A stretch of 64,000 bases of DNA from positions 992,001 through 1,056,000 of the forward strand of contig CM040129.1 in assembly GCA_022559845.1 (NCBI GenBank). Direction: 5' to 3'. How positions within the stretch are numbered: position 1 is the stretch's first letter; the number at the start of each line of letters is the position of its first letter. Made by a program: the position numbers and the translations under genes. Source of the stretch: Amorphophallus konjac (taxonomy: Eukaryota > Streptophyta > Magnoliopsida > Alismatales > Araceae). The notes under the pieces were generated by a model, which did not search any database, was not told where the DNA came from, and saw only the letters and a list, made by a program, of their open reading frames with translations. Positions 1 to 11,185 of this stretch are shown piece after piece.

Positions 1-1957
1 GGTTTTGAGTAGCTCTATTCATCATAAATTCTTCAGTAGAAAATATTTTTAAAATGTGTCAAATCGGACCTATTTTTAGCCCCATTCTTTTATTCTCACT
101 GCCTTCGATAGGGTATAATAAGGGTAACCCGCGTGACCGTGAGAGAGTTTATGACCCAGTGAGATTTTGAGTCACACTATTTATCATAAATTAGTTAGTA
201 GAAAATATTTTTAAAATGTGTCAAATCGGTCCTGTTTTCACCCTCATTCTTTTATTCTCACTCCCGTCGACAGGGTATAACAAGGGTAACCCGCGTGACC
301 ATGAGAGATTTTATGACTCAGTGAGATTTTGAGTCGCTCTATTCAACATAAATTCTTCAGTATAAAATATTTTTAAAATGTGTGAAATCGGGCCTATTTC
401 TATCCTCTCCATTATTCTTGCTCCTTTCCATCAGTTTTATGATAATAATTATTCTTACCCCTTCTTTCACGTATGATTAAAGTCATTTGTGCTACCGTGC
501 CAAAATTGAAGCTCCATTCATATTTAGGGTCACCCATTCCGTCATAACTTCTTCTGTGTATAGTATTTTCAACCTCGCTGATCCTTTGTTATTTTCATCC
601 CCCTTCATTTATTCTCACTCCCTTCGATAGGGTGTAACATGGGTAAGTCGCGTGACCGTGAGAGAGTTTATGACCCAGTGAGGTTTTGAGTCGCTCTATT
701 CATAATAAATTCCTTAGTAGAAAATATTTGAAAAATATGTGAAATCGGGTCTATTTCTATCATCTCCTTTATTCTTGCGCCTTTCCATCAGTTTTATGAT
801 AATAATTATTCTTACGCCTTCTCTCATATATGATTAAAGTCATTTGTGCTTCCGTGCCAAAATTGAAGTCCCATTCATGTTTAGGGCCACCTATTCCATC
901 ATAACTTTTTCTGTGTATAGTATTTTCAACCTCGCCGATCCTTTGTTATTTTCACCCCATTCATTTATTCTCACTCCCTTCGTTAGGGTATAATAGGGGT
1001 AACCCACGTGACCGTGAGAGAGTTTATGACCCAGTGATGTTTTGAGTCGCTCTATTCATCATAAATTCTACAATAGAAAATATTTTTAAAATGTGTCAAA
1101 TCGGGCCTATTTTAATCCTCTCCTCTATTCTTGCTCCTTTCTATCATTTTTATGATAATAATTATTCTTACGCCTTCTCTCACGTACGATTAAAGTCATT
1201 TTGGCTACCGTGCCAAAATTGAAGTATCATTCATATTTAGGGTCACCCATTCCATCATAACTTCTTATGTGTATAGTATTTTCAACGCCGCCAATCCTTT
1301 GTTATTTTCACCCCCTTTATTTATTCTCACACCCTTTGATAGGGTATAATAAGGGTAACCCGCGTGACCGTGAGAGAGTTTATGACCTAGTGAGATTTTG
1401 AGTCATACTATTCATCATAAATTCTTCAGTAGAAATTATTTTTTAAAAGTGTCAAATCGGGCCTATTTTAATCCTCTCCTTCATTCTTGCTCATTTCCAT
1501 CAATTTTATGATAATAATTATTCTTATACCTTCTCTCACGTATTATTAAAGTCATTTGTGCTACCGTGCCAAAATTGAAGTCCCATTCATATTTAGGGTC
1601 ACCCATTCCATCATAACTTCTTATGTGTACAGTATTTTCAACCCCTCTGATCCTTTGTTATTTTCACCCCCATTCACTTATTCCCACTCCCTTCGATAGG
1701 GTATAATAAGGGTAACCCGCGTGATTGTGAGGGGGTTTATGTCCCAGTGAGGTTTTGAGTAACTCTATTCATCATAAATTCTTCAGTAGAAAATATTTTT
1801 AAAATGTGTCCAATCGGACCTATTTTTATCCCCATTCTTTTATTCTCACTCACTTCGATAGGGTATAATAAGGGTAACCCGCGTGATCGTGAGAGAGTTT
1901 TTGACCCAGTGAGATTTTGACTCAGACTATTCATCATAAATTCTTCAGTAGATAATA
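1..1957. repeat. Satellite array, block 1 (HOR of 357- and 162-bp monomers)
   Basis: Tandem satellite. Using the recurring TTTTGAGT as register, monomer starts fall at about 3, 165, 327, 684, 1040, 1396, 1753 and 1915, giving lengths 162, 162, 357, 356, 356, 357, 162 and a last short monomer cut by the LARD insertion. The order is S1-S2-L1-L2-L3-L4-S1-S2. Monomer classes are told apart by their first bases: GAGTAACTC or GAGTAGCTC for S1, GAGTCACAC or GAGTCAGAC for S2, ATAATAAATTCCTTAG for L2, TCAATAG or ACAATAG for L3, and AAATTATTTTT for L4. Each monomer carries GATAGGGTATAA followed by GGGTAACCC-like sequence. No coding frame is conserved. Confidence 0.95.
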
Positions 1958-2271
1958 TGTAATGCCCTGGATCCTTGGTGGATCTTTGCTGGATCCTTTG
2001 CAGGTCTTGTTGGATCTTTGTTGGATCTTTCGGATCTGTTTCGGATTGGTTTCGTTGAGTTTCGGTTCGCTTTGGTGGCTTCCGAGTTGAGTTTGACGAG
2101 CCGTGTGGGTTTTGCTCACGTACTAGTTACGGAACCCTACGGTAAGTTTGTTTGTCAATTCTCGAACTCGTGGATGCTACAGCGATGATGTACTCTTCGA
2201 GCCGGTCGTTTAGGCTATTTTTGCGTATTTTTCTGAATTTGTGCATTTTGGGCACATTTTCGGAATTTTTA

Positions 2272-2296
2272 GAAATTAGGAAAATTTCCTAATTTC
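2272..2296. promoter_or_regulatory. Palindrome in LARD 5' LTR
   Basis: The arms GAAATTAGGAAA and TTTCCTAATTTC flank a single A, giving 12-bp perfect arms. The 3' LTR copy at 8201-8226 is a perfect 26-bp palindrome with 13-bp arms. It lies just upstream of a pyrimidine-rich tract. A role near the LTR promoter is inferred only from position. Confidence 0.6.
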
Positions 2297-2999
2297 TTTT
2301 CTTTTATTTCTTTTTCCTCTCTCTCTCCTCACTCTCGCGATCTCACTCTTTCTCTCTCGTCCTATCTCGTTCTCTCTCCCTTCCGGCTCCGGCTGCAGAC
2401 GGAGGTGCTCGTGGGTGAGGTGGCGACGAGGTGGAGCTGTCGAGGTGCGCGATGGGGCGAGGATCGGATCGGATCGATTCTGGCGCGATCCCGATCGGTG
2501 GATTCAAAGCCGGTGAAATCGGTTCGCGAGTGATTTTCGACATGGTTTAGTCCCTTCGGGGCACGGTTTCTTCGGTGGAGGTAGGGTGACTGATCCGTAC
2601 TTCATCTTCTTCATTTTCCCGGCCATTGCACGGCGTTCGGCAAGGAAACGACCGAGTTTGGGCTTATTTTACCTAAATCGTGATTTCTGTGGTTTTTAGG
2701 GTCGGTCGGTAAACGGTGACCATTTGCGGCGTAGTTAGTTTCTAACTGACCGCTCGGATGTTAGGATCCCATCCACGTTGATTTCGTGTGGTTTGGTGTT
2801 CATTCGAGGCCGGTAGAAGCCCGGGAACCTCGGTGACCCATTTTGGGTGGATTTGATGAAATTGCCCGGATCTGGAGTTTTTGAGTTTGCATGTGGGGTT
2901 GTTAGTCCCCTGATGTTGTTTTTGGTCATTTGGGTTTGTATCCCCTGCGTTTCGGCGTGAATGGGGCGTGGAACGGGCCGATTCGGCCGTTCCTCTATT

Positions 3000-3870
3000 T
3001 TCCCGCCGTGACTGATGTAACAGTCACTCCAGTGGCCGCCACTTGTATGTAACGGCCCTACGACTGACCGCTACTTCGTCTGAGGTCTTTGAGCTTTCTG
3101 GCTTCTGGGAATGTGACGGCCCTAGGGTGGCACGTCGCTTCCTTGTAACGTGCCTAGGCTAGCGCGTTACTTCGCCTTTGTCGTTTTGTGTTGGGGTTGA
3201 GTCGGTGGATCTAACGCGCTTGACCCAGCGCGTTAGATGAAAGTGACGCGCCTGGTCCTGGCCGTTACTTGCTGTTTGACCGGCATTTGACCTGTTGAGG
3301 CGGTGCCACCAGCGGTCGTGCCCCCGTGCGTTGTTTGAGTGTAACGCGCCTGCCCCTGGCCGTTACATTCTTTTTGGCCGAGCTTGGGTGGCGGTGCCCG
3401 TTGGATGTAACGGCTATGCCACCATGCGTCGTTGTGTTAAAACGCGCCTGTCTCTGGCCGTCGTTTGTTGTTTTGTGTTGGGTTGAGGGTGGCTGTGCCG
3501 TTGTGAGTAACGCGCCTGCCCCCGTGCGTCGTTTGGTGGTGACGCGTCTCCCTTGCCGCGTCGTTTGGCTGTAATGCGTCTGGCGTTGTGCGTTACTTCG
3601 CTTTGGTTGTGGGTGGCTATGCACGTTGTGAATAACGTGCTGGCTCCCATGCGTCGTTTGTTTGTAACGCGCTTAGGCCCGTGCGTTACATTGATGTAAC
3701 GCGCTCGGTGCCGGCCGTTACATTCTTCGTGTTTTAATAGGTTGGTTAGGGCTGTGAGTGACGGCCTGTCGCCCGACCGTTGTTTGGTGTGTAACGGCCG
3801 TGGTCTAGACCGTTATTTGCATGTGGCGGTCTAGGGGTGGCGCGTTACATCCTTTGTGCTCCGTTTTCTG
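3000..3870. repeat. Array of GTAACG...CGTTAC quasi-palindromes in LARD 5' LTR
   Basis: About a dozen or more modules have a left arm GTAACG(C/G)(G/C) and a right arm (C/G)(C/G)CGTTAC, usually 10-20 bases apart. Examples are at about 3209-3238 (TCTAACGCGCT / AGCGCGTTAGA, an 11-bp perfect stem), 3340-3366, 3664-3690 and 3694-3722. Some modules read GTGACGG or GTGACGC instead. The array is repeated in the 3' LTR at about 9000-9830, with substitutions. No coding explanation was found. Confidence 0.75.
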
Positions 3871-4680
3871 ATGTTTTGATTTCGGCTTGTCTTGGCTTGT
3901 CCTTGTGGTCTACCTGTTGTCCCGTGGATGTCTCTCGACGTCCTATGAGGGTTAAGACTACGTGTAAGGTGGCCAGGAGTCTTCTTGCTTGAGGTCGGAT
4001 TCTCTTTCCTACTTTTCGAGCATTGTTGTTGGGTTCAGGTCAACCCGGTGTGACCCAGTGGTTGACGTGTGGCCTTTGCTTGTGTTTGGTCTGGTTCCGG
4101 TCAACCCGCGGTGACCCAGAGGTTGACAGGCGACCTTGTGTGTCTCGGTAGTTGTGTCCGGCTCGAGACACTGCTTCTGGATACCTCGAGGTGTTGTTCT
4201 ACCTCGGTTTACGTGTCCAGGCTTGTCTGAGGGTTATTGGTGTTTCTCTCAGGTCTCCGTGTGTTGTTTTCTGTGGAGCGTGGTTTCTTTTGCCTTAGGA
4301 TTAGACCGATTGGCGGCTTGTTTCGCTATTTGTGACGATCTTGCCTTTGAGTCATCCGACTCAGGGATCGTTACGTTGTAGGTCTAGTTGCCTGGTCTTG
4401 AGTCTGTGGCGGTTGTTTAGCTGCCTTGGTGCTTTGTGGTGCCCAAGACATGGCTTTTCTTAGCTGTCAGTGCTTTAGCGCCTGTGTTTCGGAGTCTGTG
4501 CCTTGTGAGCCTCCCCTAGTTGTAGCCCTAGGCTTTTGCCGACCCACCGGGAGTGGTGGAGGGGTTTTTTTTCCTGTTGCGTTTGGTACGTACGGTTCTT
4601 AAGCTAGTTCCGTAGGCCCCAGCCAGCGGTAGCGTCCTACCGAGGGGAATACTAGCTAAAGGCCTGACCTAGGTGATGGT

Positions 4681-4881
4681 CAGTGTGTGCACACGTGGTC
4701 AGGGACTGGGGACTTCCGCCGACGGGTGTAGCCCTGACTAGTCACTCGCAGTTGGTGCTGTAGTCTTGTGCTGTGGTACCACGTTTCCTTGGAACTGTTG
4801 TTCCTTGGACCTGGTTCTTGGTGTGTGTAGTCCTTGAATGGACATGACACTTGTGGCGCAGTGTAAGTCGTCAGTGGACGC
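4681..4881 (+). promoter_or_regulatory. LTR blocks conserved between LARD and Tekay-like families
   Basis: CAGTGTGTGCACACGTGGTC at 4681-4700 is identical to 30864-30883 in a Tekay-like solo LTR. It contains a G-box/ABRE-type ACACGTGG. A second 24-base block at 4858-4881, starting GCAGTGTAAGTCGTCAGTGG, is identical to 30987-31010. Most of the surrounding LTR differs between the families, so these blocks are good candidates for shared cis signals. Their exact role (promoter, R region or packaging) is not shown. Confidence 0.7.
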
Positions 4882-5821
4882 ATCTGGCCGTTCTTCTGGG
4901 AGGAGGGTGCTCCTGTCACTCGGTGCTGTGACTCTCGCATTTTCTTGCGTGCTGTGACCCTTGCGAGTTGCCCTCTCGTGGGTGTACTCGTAGTCGGTGT
5001 TTTTGTCGTTTGCATGACGTTCTAGTCATGCGTGGGGCTACGTGCACGACGTTTCCAATCGTGATTGTTTGTGTTTTCGGCGTCGGCGTCTGCCTTCGCC
5101 TTTCTTTTGGCTGACGGATTGGGTTACCCTACGTTACGAGTTTGGGGTCGACCGTCTGTTGCCGTTTGGAGTAGCTTAGGGTGCCGAGTTCTTCTCGGTG
5201 GCCGTGTTTCGTGTTTTACGGCCTCGCTCTTCTTTGTTGTTGAGCTCCCCTTACTCTTGCCTGTTCCCTACTCCTGCTGTACCCGTTCAGTTTACAGCTT
5301 TGTAGTGTAGCTTTTCCTGCTTTGTTGCACCTGCTATTTTTGTTGTTGCTTCCGTTGCTTTGGGCATTTTCCAGTGGGGATCCGCGTGACCCCTACTGAG
5401 TTTCTGTTGAGACTCACCCCTGCTTTTCAGGTGGGTTTTACCGTCCGCCGCTGCTGCTCGTGGAGGTGCGCGTTTGCTGTAGCTGCCAGCTGTACCTGCG
5501 TCGGGCTTCCCCCGACCCCAGTGTATGTTTCTTTCTGTCAGACTGTACTTGTTGTCTTTCCTTTGGGCTGGACTCTGGTGTATAATTGTAAATTTGAATT
5601 ATTAATGAAAAAGTAATTTTATTTCTGCTACTTTAGCAATCCAATCTAATGAAATTTAATTGCTTACTGTTATATCTGCTGGCTTCAATGTATTCTACAC
5701 ACTCCTTTTTCCCTTCGGCGCTTTCCCTCGCTTGAGAGGCCTCGCGGGTCCCATGTGGTATCACGTGTATTCGGTATTTATACCGGGTGCACCGGGTATC
5801 CGGAATCCGGGTCGCTACAGG

Positions 5822-5833
5822 TGGTATCAGAGC
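5822..5833 (+). other. Primer-binding site, initiator tRNA-Met type
   Basis: TGGTATCAGAGC lies two bases after the 5' LTR end. This is the usual plant Copia and chromovirus PBS, complementary to the 3' end of initiator tRNA-Met. The Tekay-like element has nearly the same site at 49721-49732. Confidence 0.9.
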
Positions 5834-7858
5834 TGTGTTCTGAGATGTTCAGAATTTCTTTGTCTAAATTATCAGAGCTCATTCGTGTGAGATACATGGA
5901 AATCCAGATATACAGTTACCAGAGTCCTAAGGTCCAGTACAGTCTCTTGCTGGCGTAGGTGTTGCGATGTTTATCGCGGTGCTTTTTGTGTTTGGTCTTG
6001 TGCGTGCTTGGTTGGCACTGTACGGGATGGTTTTGCTCTCGTCTGGGTGTGACGAGGTGCTTCGTTCGATTTTGAAGTTGGTCTCGATCATGTTGCACTT
6101 GGCAGTGTTTGTCGGTTGGCATGAACCTGCAGTGCATTGTTCGAGCTGTTTTTTTTTGTGTTTTGCTCAGGTGGCTTATGACTTTTTAGCGTTGGTATGA
6201 TTGCCATGCACGTTCTTACGTTGCTTTGGTTGTCCCAGCTTGAGTCTGTGTAGCTCCTGATGTATCGTTGTTTCGATTGTCTCGATTATCGTGTTGCCTC
6301 GATTGAGAAGTTGCTCGAGCGAACCTAAGATTTTACCTTCCTGGTGAGCTGTTGTTGTCGAGCTTGTTGCTTCTCGTCCTCCTTGGTGGAGTTTTTTCGA
6401 GGTTAGCCTTGGAATTGCTATCTTGGTGGTGCCTTGTCCTGCGTCTGCTTAAGTGTGGACAGCTTTGTTTTGAGCCTGATCTGCTCTCTTGCTATACAGT
6501 TGCTTGACTTTGGACCTATTCATTGGGTTAAGAGTCGTGGTGTACCGTATTAGTCGTGCTGTGTCCAACGGCTGATGTATTGTGAGGGCTCATTTATTGT
6601 TCCCAGGACGTGAAGGTAAACTGAGATTAGCTCTTTCCGCGTGCTTTGTGTTGAAGCTGGTGCTCTCCCTTTGTTGCACTTAGGCTCCTTGTGATCGGTT
6701 GTTCGTGAGATCGGTGCTCATGGCGTGTTAATTGCGATCTTTGTTGATTGCGATGACGCCTGGTATGTGTGCTGAGATGCGATTACCGATGTTGTTCTGT
6801 TGCCTGTGCGCGTTGTTGAGAGTATGTAGCGAAAGTGTGTGGGTTGGCTACCCATGGGTTTAGAACCGTGTTTTTTAGTTTCTGGCCGGTCGAGAGAATT
6901 GTTCCTTCTCGTGTTGACTTTGTCTTGGCTTCCTGTGCCTTGACATGGTTGTGGTCATGCCGTGTTGTGTCGGTTGCCCGTTTGCGGTTGGCATCGACAT
7001 TTGCGAGTGCTGGGGAATTTGTCGGCATCCCTTGCTGATTGAGTACCCTTTGCTCTGTATTTTTTTTCTTGGGTGTTGTGCTCTCGAGGCGTGTTCGTAG
7101 TCCTTGAGATGCGTTCCCCGAGAGTGTTGTCGTTTCTCGTTGTTATGGGTCTTCTCTTGGTGAGCAGTCTGATACGTGACCTGTCTTTGTGGTCGTGTGT
7201 TCAGCTGTTCTGTGCCTTGATGTGACCCTGCTTACAGTGTGTTCCATGGCCCTGCGTGTTGAGTGGAGCCGGAATCCTGCAGGTGTTGCCGTTGTATTGT
7301 TTTTGTGGGCGTTGTTTCTCTATGATTTTGTGTTCTTGCCTTGGACCATGGTCTTGTCTGTTGGCTTTTGCTGTGCTCCCTTTTCTTTGGTGGAGTTAGC
7401 TTGCGGCTTGGTCAGATGTAATACCTGAGTGAGGACTGACTTGATGGTGCTTGTGGTCCAGTGGTGTTGTCGTTGGCGTCCTGTGTGCCAGGTGTTCCCT
7501 GTTGCCTTTGGCACTGGAGCCGATGATGTGGTCGAGCTGTCAGCTGTGAGGACTGTGTCTCCTGGTGTAAGCTGCCGCTTGCCATGCTGTTATTGTGTTT
7601 CTCGGTGTTGATTCTCGACTGTTGAGGCAGTCGTGTCTCCTGCCTGGTGAGACGTAAGCGACATTGCCCTTACTTCGGAGGTGTCAGATGTGTTCACTAT
7701 GGTGCCATGCTCGTGCTGTGGACTTGCTGTCTTGGAACGAGAGCGTGTACCTGTAATTGTGGTCTGACGGTGTTCCTCTGAGCGGTGTTTTTCGAGATTT
7801 ATGTCGTTTATCGTGGTTGCATTGCTGGGTTGTTCTGCCCTGCTTCTCCTTGGTTAGT

Positions 7859-7898
7859 CCTTAATTTCGAGGGCGAAATTTCTTAAAGGAGGGGAGGA
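7859..7898 (+). other. Polypurine tract region of the LARD
   Basis: GAGGGCGAAATTTC followed by AAAGGAGGGGAGGA runs up to the TGTAATGCCC of the 3' LTR. The same arrangement (GAGGGCGAAATTTTT, then AGGAGGGAGGGAC) precedes the 3' LTR of the Tekay-like element at about 54539-54570. This supports common ancestry of the two families. Confidence 0.85.
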
Positions 7899-10800
7899 TG
7901 TAATGCCCTGGATCCTTGGTGGATCTTTGCAGGTCTTGTTGGATCTTTGTTGGATCTTTCAGATCTGTTTCCGATTGGTTTTGTTGAGTTTCAGTTCGCT
8001 TTGGTGGCTTCCGAGTTGAGTTTGACGAGCCGTGTGAGTTTTGCTTACGTACTAGTTACGGAACCCTACGGTAAGTTTGTTTGTCAATTCTCGAACTCGT
8101 GGATGCTACAGCGACGATGTACTCTTCGAGCCGGTCGTTTCGACTATTTTTACGTATTTTTTTGAATTTGTGCATTTTCGGCGCATTTTCGGAATTTTCA
8201 GAAATTAGGAAAATTTTCCTAATTTCTTTTCTTTTAATTCTTTTTCCTCTCTCTCTCCTCACTCTCGCGATCTCACTCTCTCTCTCTCTCCCGTCCTCTC
8301 TCGTTCTCTCTCTCTCTCTCTCTCTCCCGTCCTCTCTCTCTCTCTCTCTCTCCCGTCCTCTCTCCCTTCCGGCTCTGGCTGCAGACGGAGGCGCTCGTGG
8401 GTGAGGTGGCGACGAGGTGGAGCTGTAGAGGTGCGCGATGGGGCGAGGATCAGATCGATTCTGGCGAGATCTCGATCGGTGGATTCAAAGCCGGTGAAAT
8501 CGGTTCGCGAGTGGTTTTCGGCATGGTTTAGTCCCTTCGGGGCACGGTTTCTTCGGTGGAGATAGGGTGACTGATCCTTACTTCATCTTCTTCGTTTTCC
8601 CTGCCATTGCACGGCGTTCGGCAAGGAAACGACCGAGTTTGGGCTTGTTTTACCTAAACCGTGATTTTTGTGGTTTTTAGGGTCGGTCGGTAAACAACGA
8701 CCATTTACGGCGTAGTTAGTTTCTAACTGACCGCTGGGATGTTAGGATCCCATCCACGTTGATTTCGTGTGGTTTGGTGTTCATTCGAGGCCGGTAGAAG
8801 CCCGGGAACCTCGGTGACCCATTTTGGGTGGATTTGATGAAATCGCCCGGATCTGGAGTTTTTGAGTTTGCATGTGGGGTTGTTAGTCCCCTGATGTTGT
8901 TTTTGGTCATTTGGGTTTGTATCCTCTACGTTTCGGCGTGAATGGGGCGTGGAACGGGCCGATTCGGCCGTTCCTCTGTTTTCCCGCCGTGACCGATGTA
9001 ACGGTCACTCCAGTGGCCGCCACTTATATGTAACGGCCCTACGACTGACCGCTACTTCGTTTGAGGTCTTTGAGCTTTCTGGCTTTTGGGAATGTGACGG
9101 CCCTAGGGTGGCGCGTCGCTTCCTTGTAACGCGCCTAGGCTAGCGTGTTACTTCACCTTTGTCGTTTTGTGTTGGGGTTGAGTCGGTGGATCTAAGGCGC
9201 TTGACCCAGCGCGTTAGATGAAAGTGACGCGCCTAGTCCTGGCCGTTACTTGTTGTTTGACCGACGTTTGACCTGTTGAGGCGGTGCCTCCAACAGTCGT
9301 GCCCCCGTGCGTTGTTTGAGTGTAACGCGCCTGCCCCTGGCCGTTACATTCTTTTTGGCCGAGCTTGGGTGGCGGTGCCCGTTGGATGTAATGGTTGTGC
9401 CCCCATGCGTCGTTGTGTTAAAACGTGCCTGTCTCTGGCCGTCGTTTGTTGTTTTGTGTTGGGTTGAGGGTGGCTGTGCCGTTGTGAGTAACGCGCTTGC
9501 CCCCGTGCGTCGTTTGGTGGTGGCGCGTCTCCCTTGCCGCGTCGTTTGGCTGTAACGCGCCTGGCGTTGTGCGTTACTTCACTTTGGTTGTGGGTGGCTG
9601 TGCACGTTGTGAATAACGCGCTGGCTCCCATGCGTCGTTTGTTTGTAACGTGCTTAGGCCCGTGCGTTACATTGATGTAACGCGCTCGGTGCCGGCCGTT
9701 ACATTCTTCGTGTTTTAATAGGTTGGTTTGGGCTGTGAGTGACGGCCTGTCGCCCGACCGTCATTTGGTGTGTAACGGCCGTGGTCTAGACCGTTATTTG
9801 CTTGTGGCGGTCTAGGGGTGGCGCGTTACATCCTTTGTGCTCCGTTTTCCATGTTTTGATTTCGGCTTGTCTTGGCTTGTCCTTGTGGTCTACCCGTTGT
9901 CCCGTGGATGTCTCCCGACATCCTATGAGGGTTAAGACTATGTGTAAGGTGGCCAGGAGTCTTCTTGTTTGAGGTAGGATTCTCTTTCCTACTTTTCGAG
10001 CATTGTTGTTGGGTTCAGGTCAACCCGGTGTGACCCAGTGGTTGACGTGTGGCCTTTGCTTGTGTTTGGTTTGGTTCCGGTCAACCCGGGGTGACCCAGG
10101 GGTTGACAGGCGACCTTGTGTGTCTCGGTGGTTGTGTCCGGCTCGAGACACTGCTTCTGGATGTCTCGAGGTGTTGTTCTACATCAGTTTACGTGTCCAG
10201 GCGTGTCTGAGGGTTCTTGGTGTTTCCCTCAGGTCTCCGTGTGTTGTTTTCTGCGGAGCGTGGTTTCTTTTGGCTTAGGATTAGACCGATTGGCGGCTTG
10301 TTCCACTGTTTGTGACGATCTTGCCTTTGAGTCATCCGACTCAGGGATCGTTACGTTGTAGGTCTATTTGCCTGGTCCTGAGTCTGTGGCGGTTGTTTAG
10401 CTGCCTTGGTGCTTTGTGGTGCACGAGACATGGCTTTTCTTAGCTGTCAGTGCTTTAGCGCCTGTGTTTCAGAGTCTGTGCCTTGTGAGCCTCCCCTAGT
10501 TGTAGCCCTAGGCTTTTGCCGACCCACCGGGAGTGGTGGAGGGGTTTTTTTTCCTATTTCGTTTGGTACGTACGGTTCTTAAGCTAGTTCCGTAGGCCCC
10601 GGCTAGCGGTAGCGTCCTACCGAGGGGAATACTAGCTAGAGGCCTGACCTAGGTGATGGTCAGTGTGTGCACACGTGGTCAGGGACTGGGGACTTACGCC
10701 GACGGGTATGGCCCTGACTAGTCACTCGCAGTTGGTGCTGTAGTCTTGTGCTGTGGTACCACGTTTCCTTGGAACTGTTGTTCCTTGGACCTGGTTCTTG

Positions 10801-11185
10801 GTGTGTGTAGTCCTTGAATGGACATGACACTTGTGGCGCAGTGTAAGTCGTCAGTGGACGCATCTGGCCGTTCTTCTGGGAGGAGGGTGCTCCTGTCACT
10901 CGGTGCTGTGACTCTCGCGTTTTCTTGCGCGCTGTGACCCTTGCGAGTTGCCCTCTCGTGGCTGTACTCGAGGTCGGTGTTTTTGTCATTTGCATGACGT
11001 TCTAGTCATGCGTGGGGCTACGTGCACGACGTTTCCAGTCGTGATTGTTTGTGTTTTCGGCGTCGGCATCTGCCTTCACCTTTCTTTTGACTGACGGATT
11101 GGGTTACCCTACTGCGTGAGTTTGGGGTCGACCGTCTGTTGCCGTTTGGAGTATCTTAGGGTGCCGAGTTCTTCTCGGTGGCCAT
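7899..11185 (+). repeat. 3' LTR of the LARD, left part
   Basis: This repeats 1958-5819. It carries an expanded (CT)n tract at about 8270-8360, the 26-bp palindrome at 8201-8226 and the second copy of the hairpin array. It is broken at 11185/11186 by the Tat/Ogre-like element; the LTR continues at 24811-25429. Confidence 0.92.
11181..11185. other. Target site duplication of the nested element
   Basis: GCCAT at 11181-11185 corresponds to GCCGT at 24811-24815. The uninterrupted LTR copy reads GCCGT at 5201-5205, so the left copy has a G-to-A change at a CpG. Confidence 0.85.

Larger units (their letters stand above)
1958..5819 (+). repeat. 5' LTR of the LARD element
   Basis: This direct repeat of 7899-11185 plus 24816-25429 is 3,862 bp, unusually long for a plant LTR. 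In order it holds a GGATC-rich start, a near-perfect palindrome at 2272-2296, a CT-rich tract (about 2300-2390), a long G/T-rich section with a hairpin array (about 3000-3870), blocks identical to the Tekay-like LTR (4681-4700 and 4858-4881), and the end GGGTCGCTACA. By eye the two LTR copies differ by a few percent in substitutions plus small indels, including a 14-bp difference near the start and a CT-tract expansion in the 3' copy. No protein was recognised; open frames are short and lack motifs. Confidence 0.92.
5820..7898 (+). mobile_element. Non-coding internal region of the LARD element
   Basis: About 2.1 kb lies between the two LTRs. A primer-binding site (TGGTATCAGAGC, 5822-5833) comes two bases after the 5' LTR, and a purine tract (about 7886-7898, AAAGGAGGGGAGGA) directly precedes the 3' LTR. 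The sequence is G/T-rich on the plus strand. Open frames of up to about 80 codons show no zinc knuckle, DSG protease motif, RT VDD motif or integrase residues. It therefore cannot encode its own replication. Confidence 0.85.

Noticed and set aside
1..1957. CRISPR-like array
   Set aside because: Units are contiguous 162/357-bp satellite monomers without unique spacers, in plant nuclear DNA.
3265..5015. Many open frames of 60-120 codons in the LARD LTRs
   Set aside because: They overlap on both strands, carry no motif, and lie in G/T-rich repeat with hairpin modules; composition explains them.
8081..8404. 107-codon frame ending in Ser/Leu repeats
   Set aside because: Its second half is translation of a (CT)n tract; the 5' LTR copy does not keep the frame.
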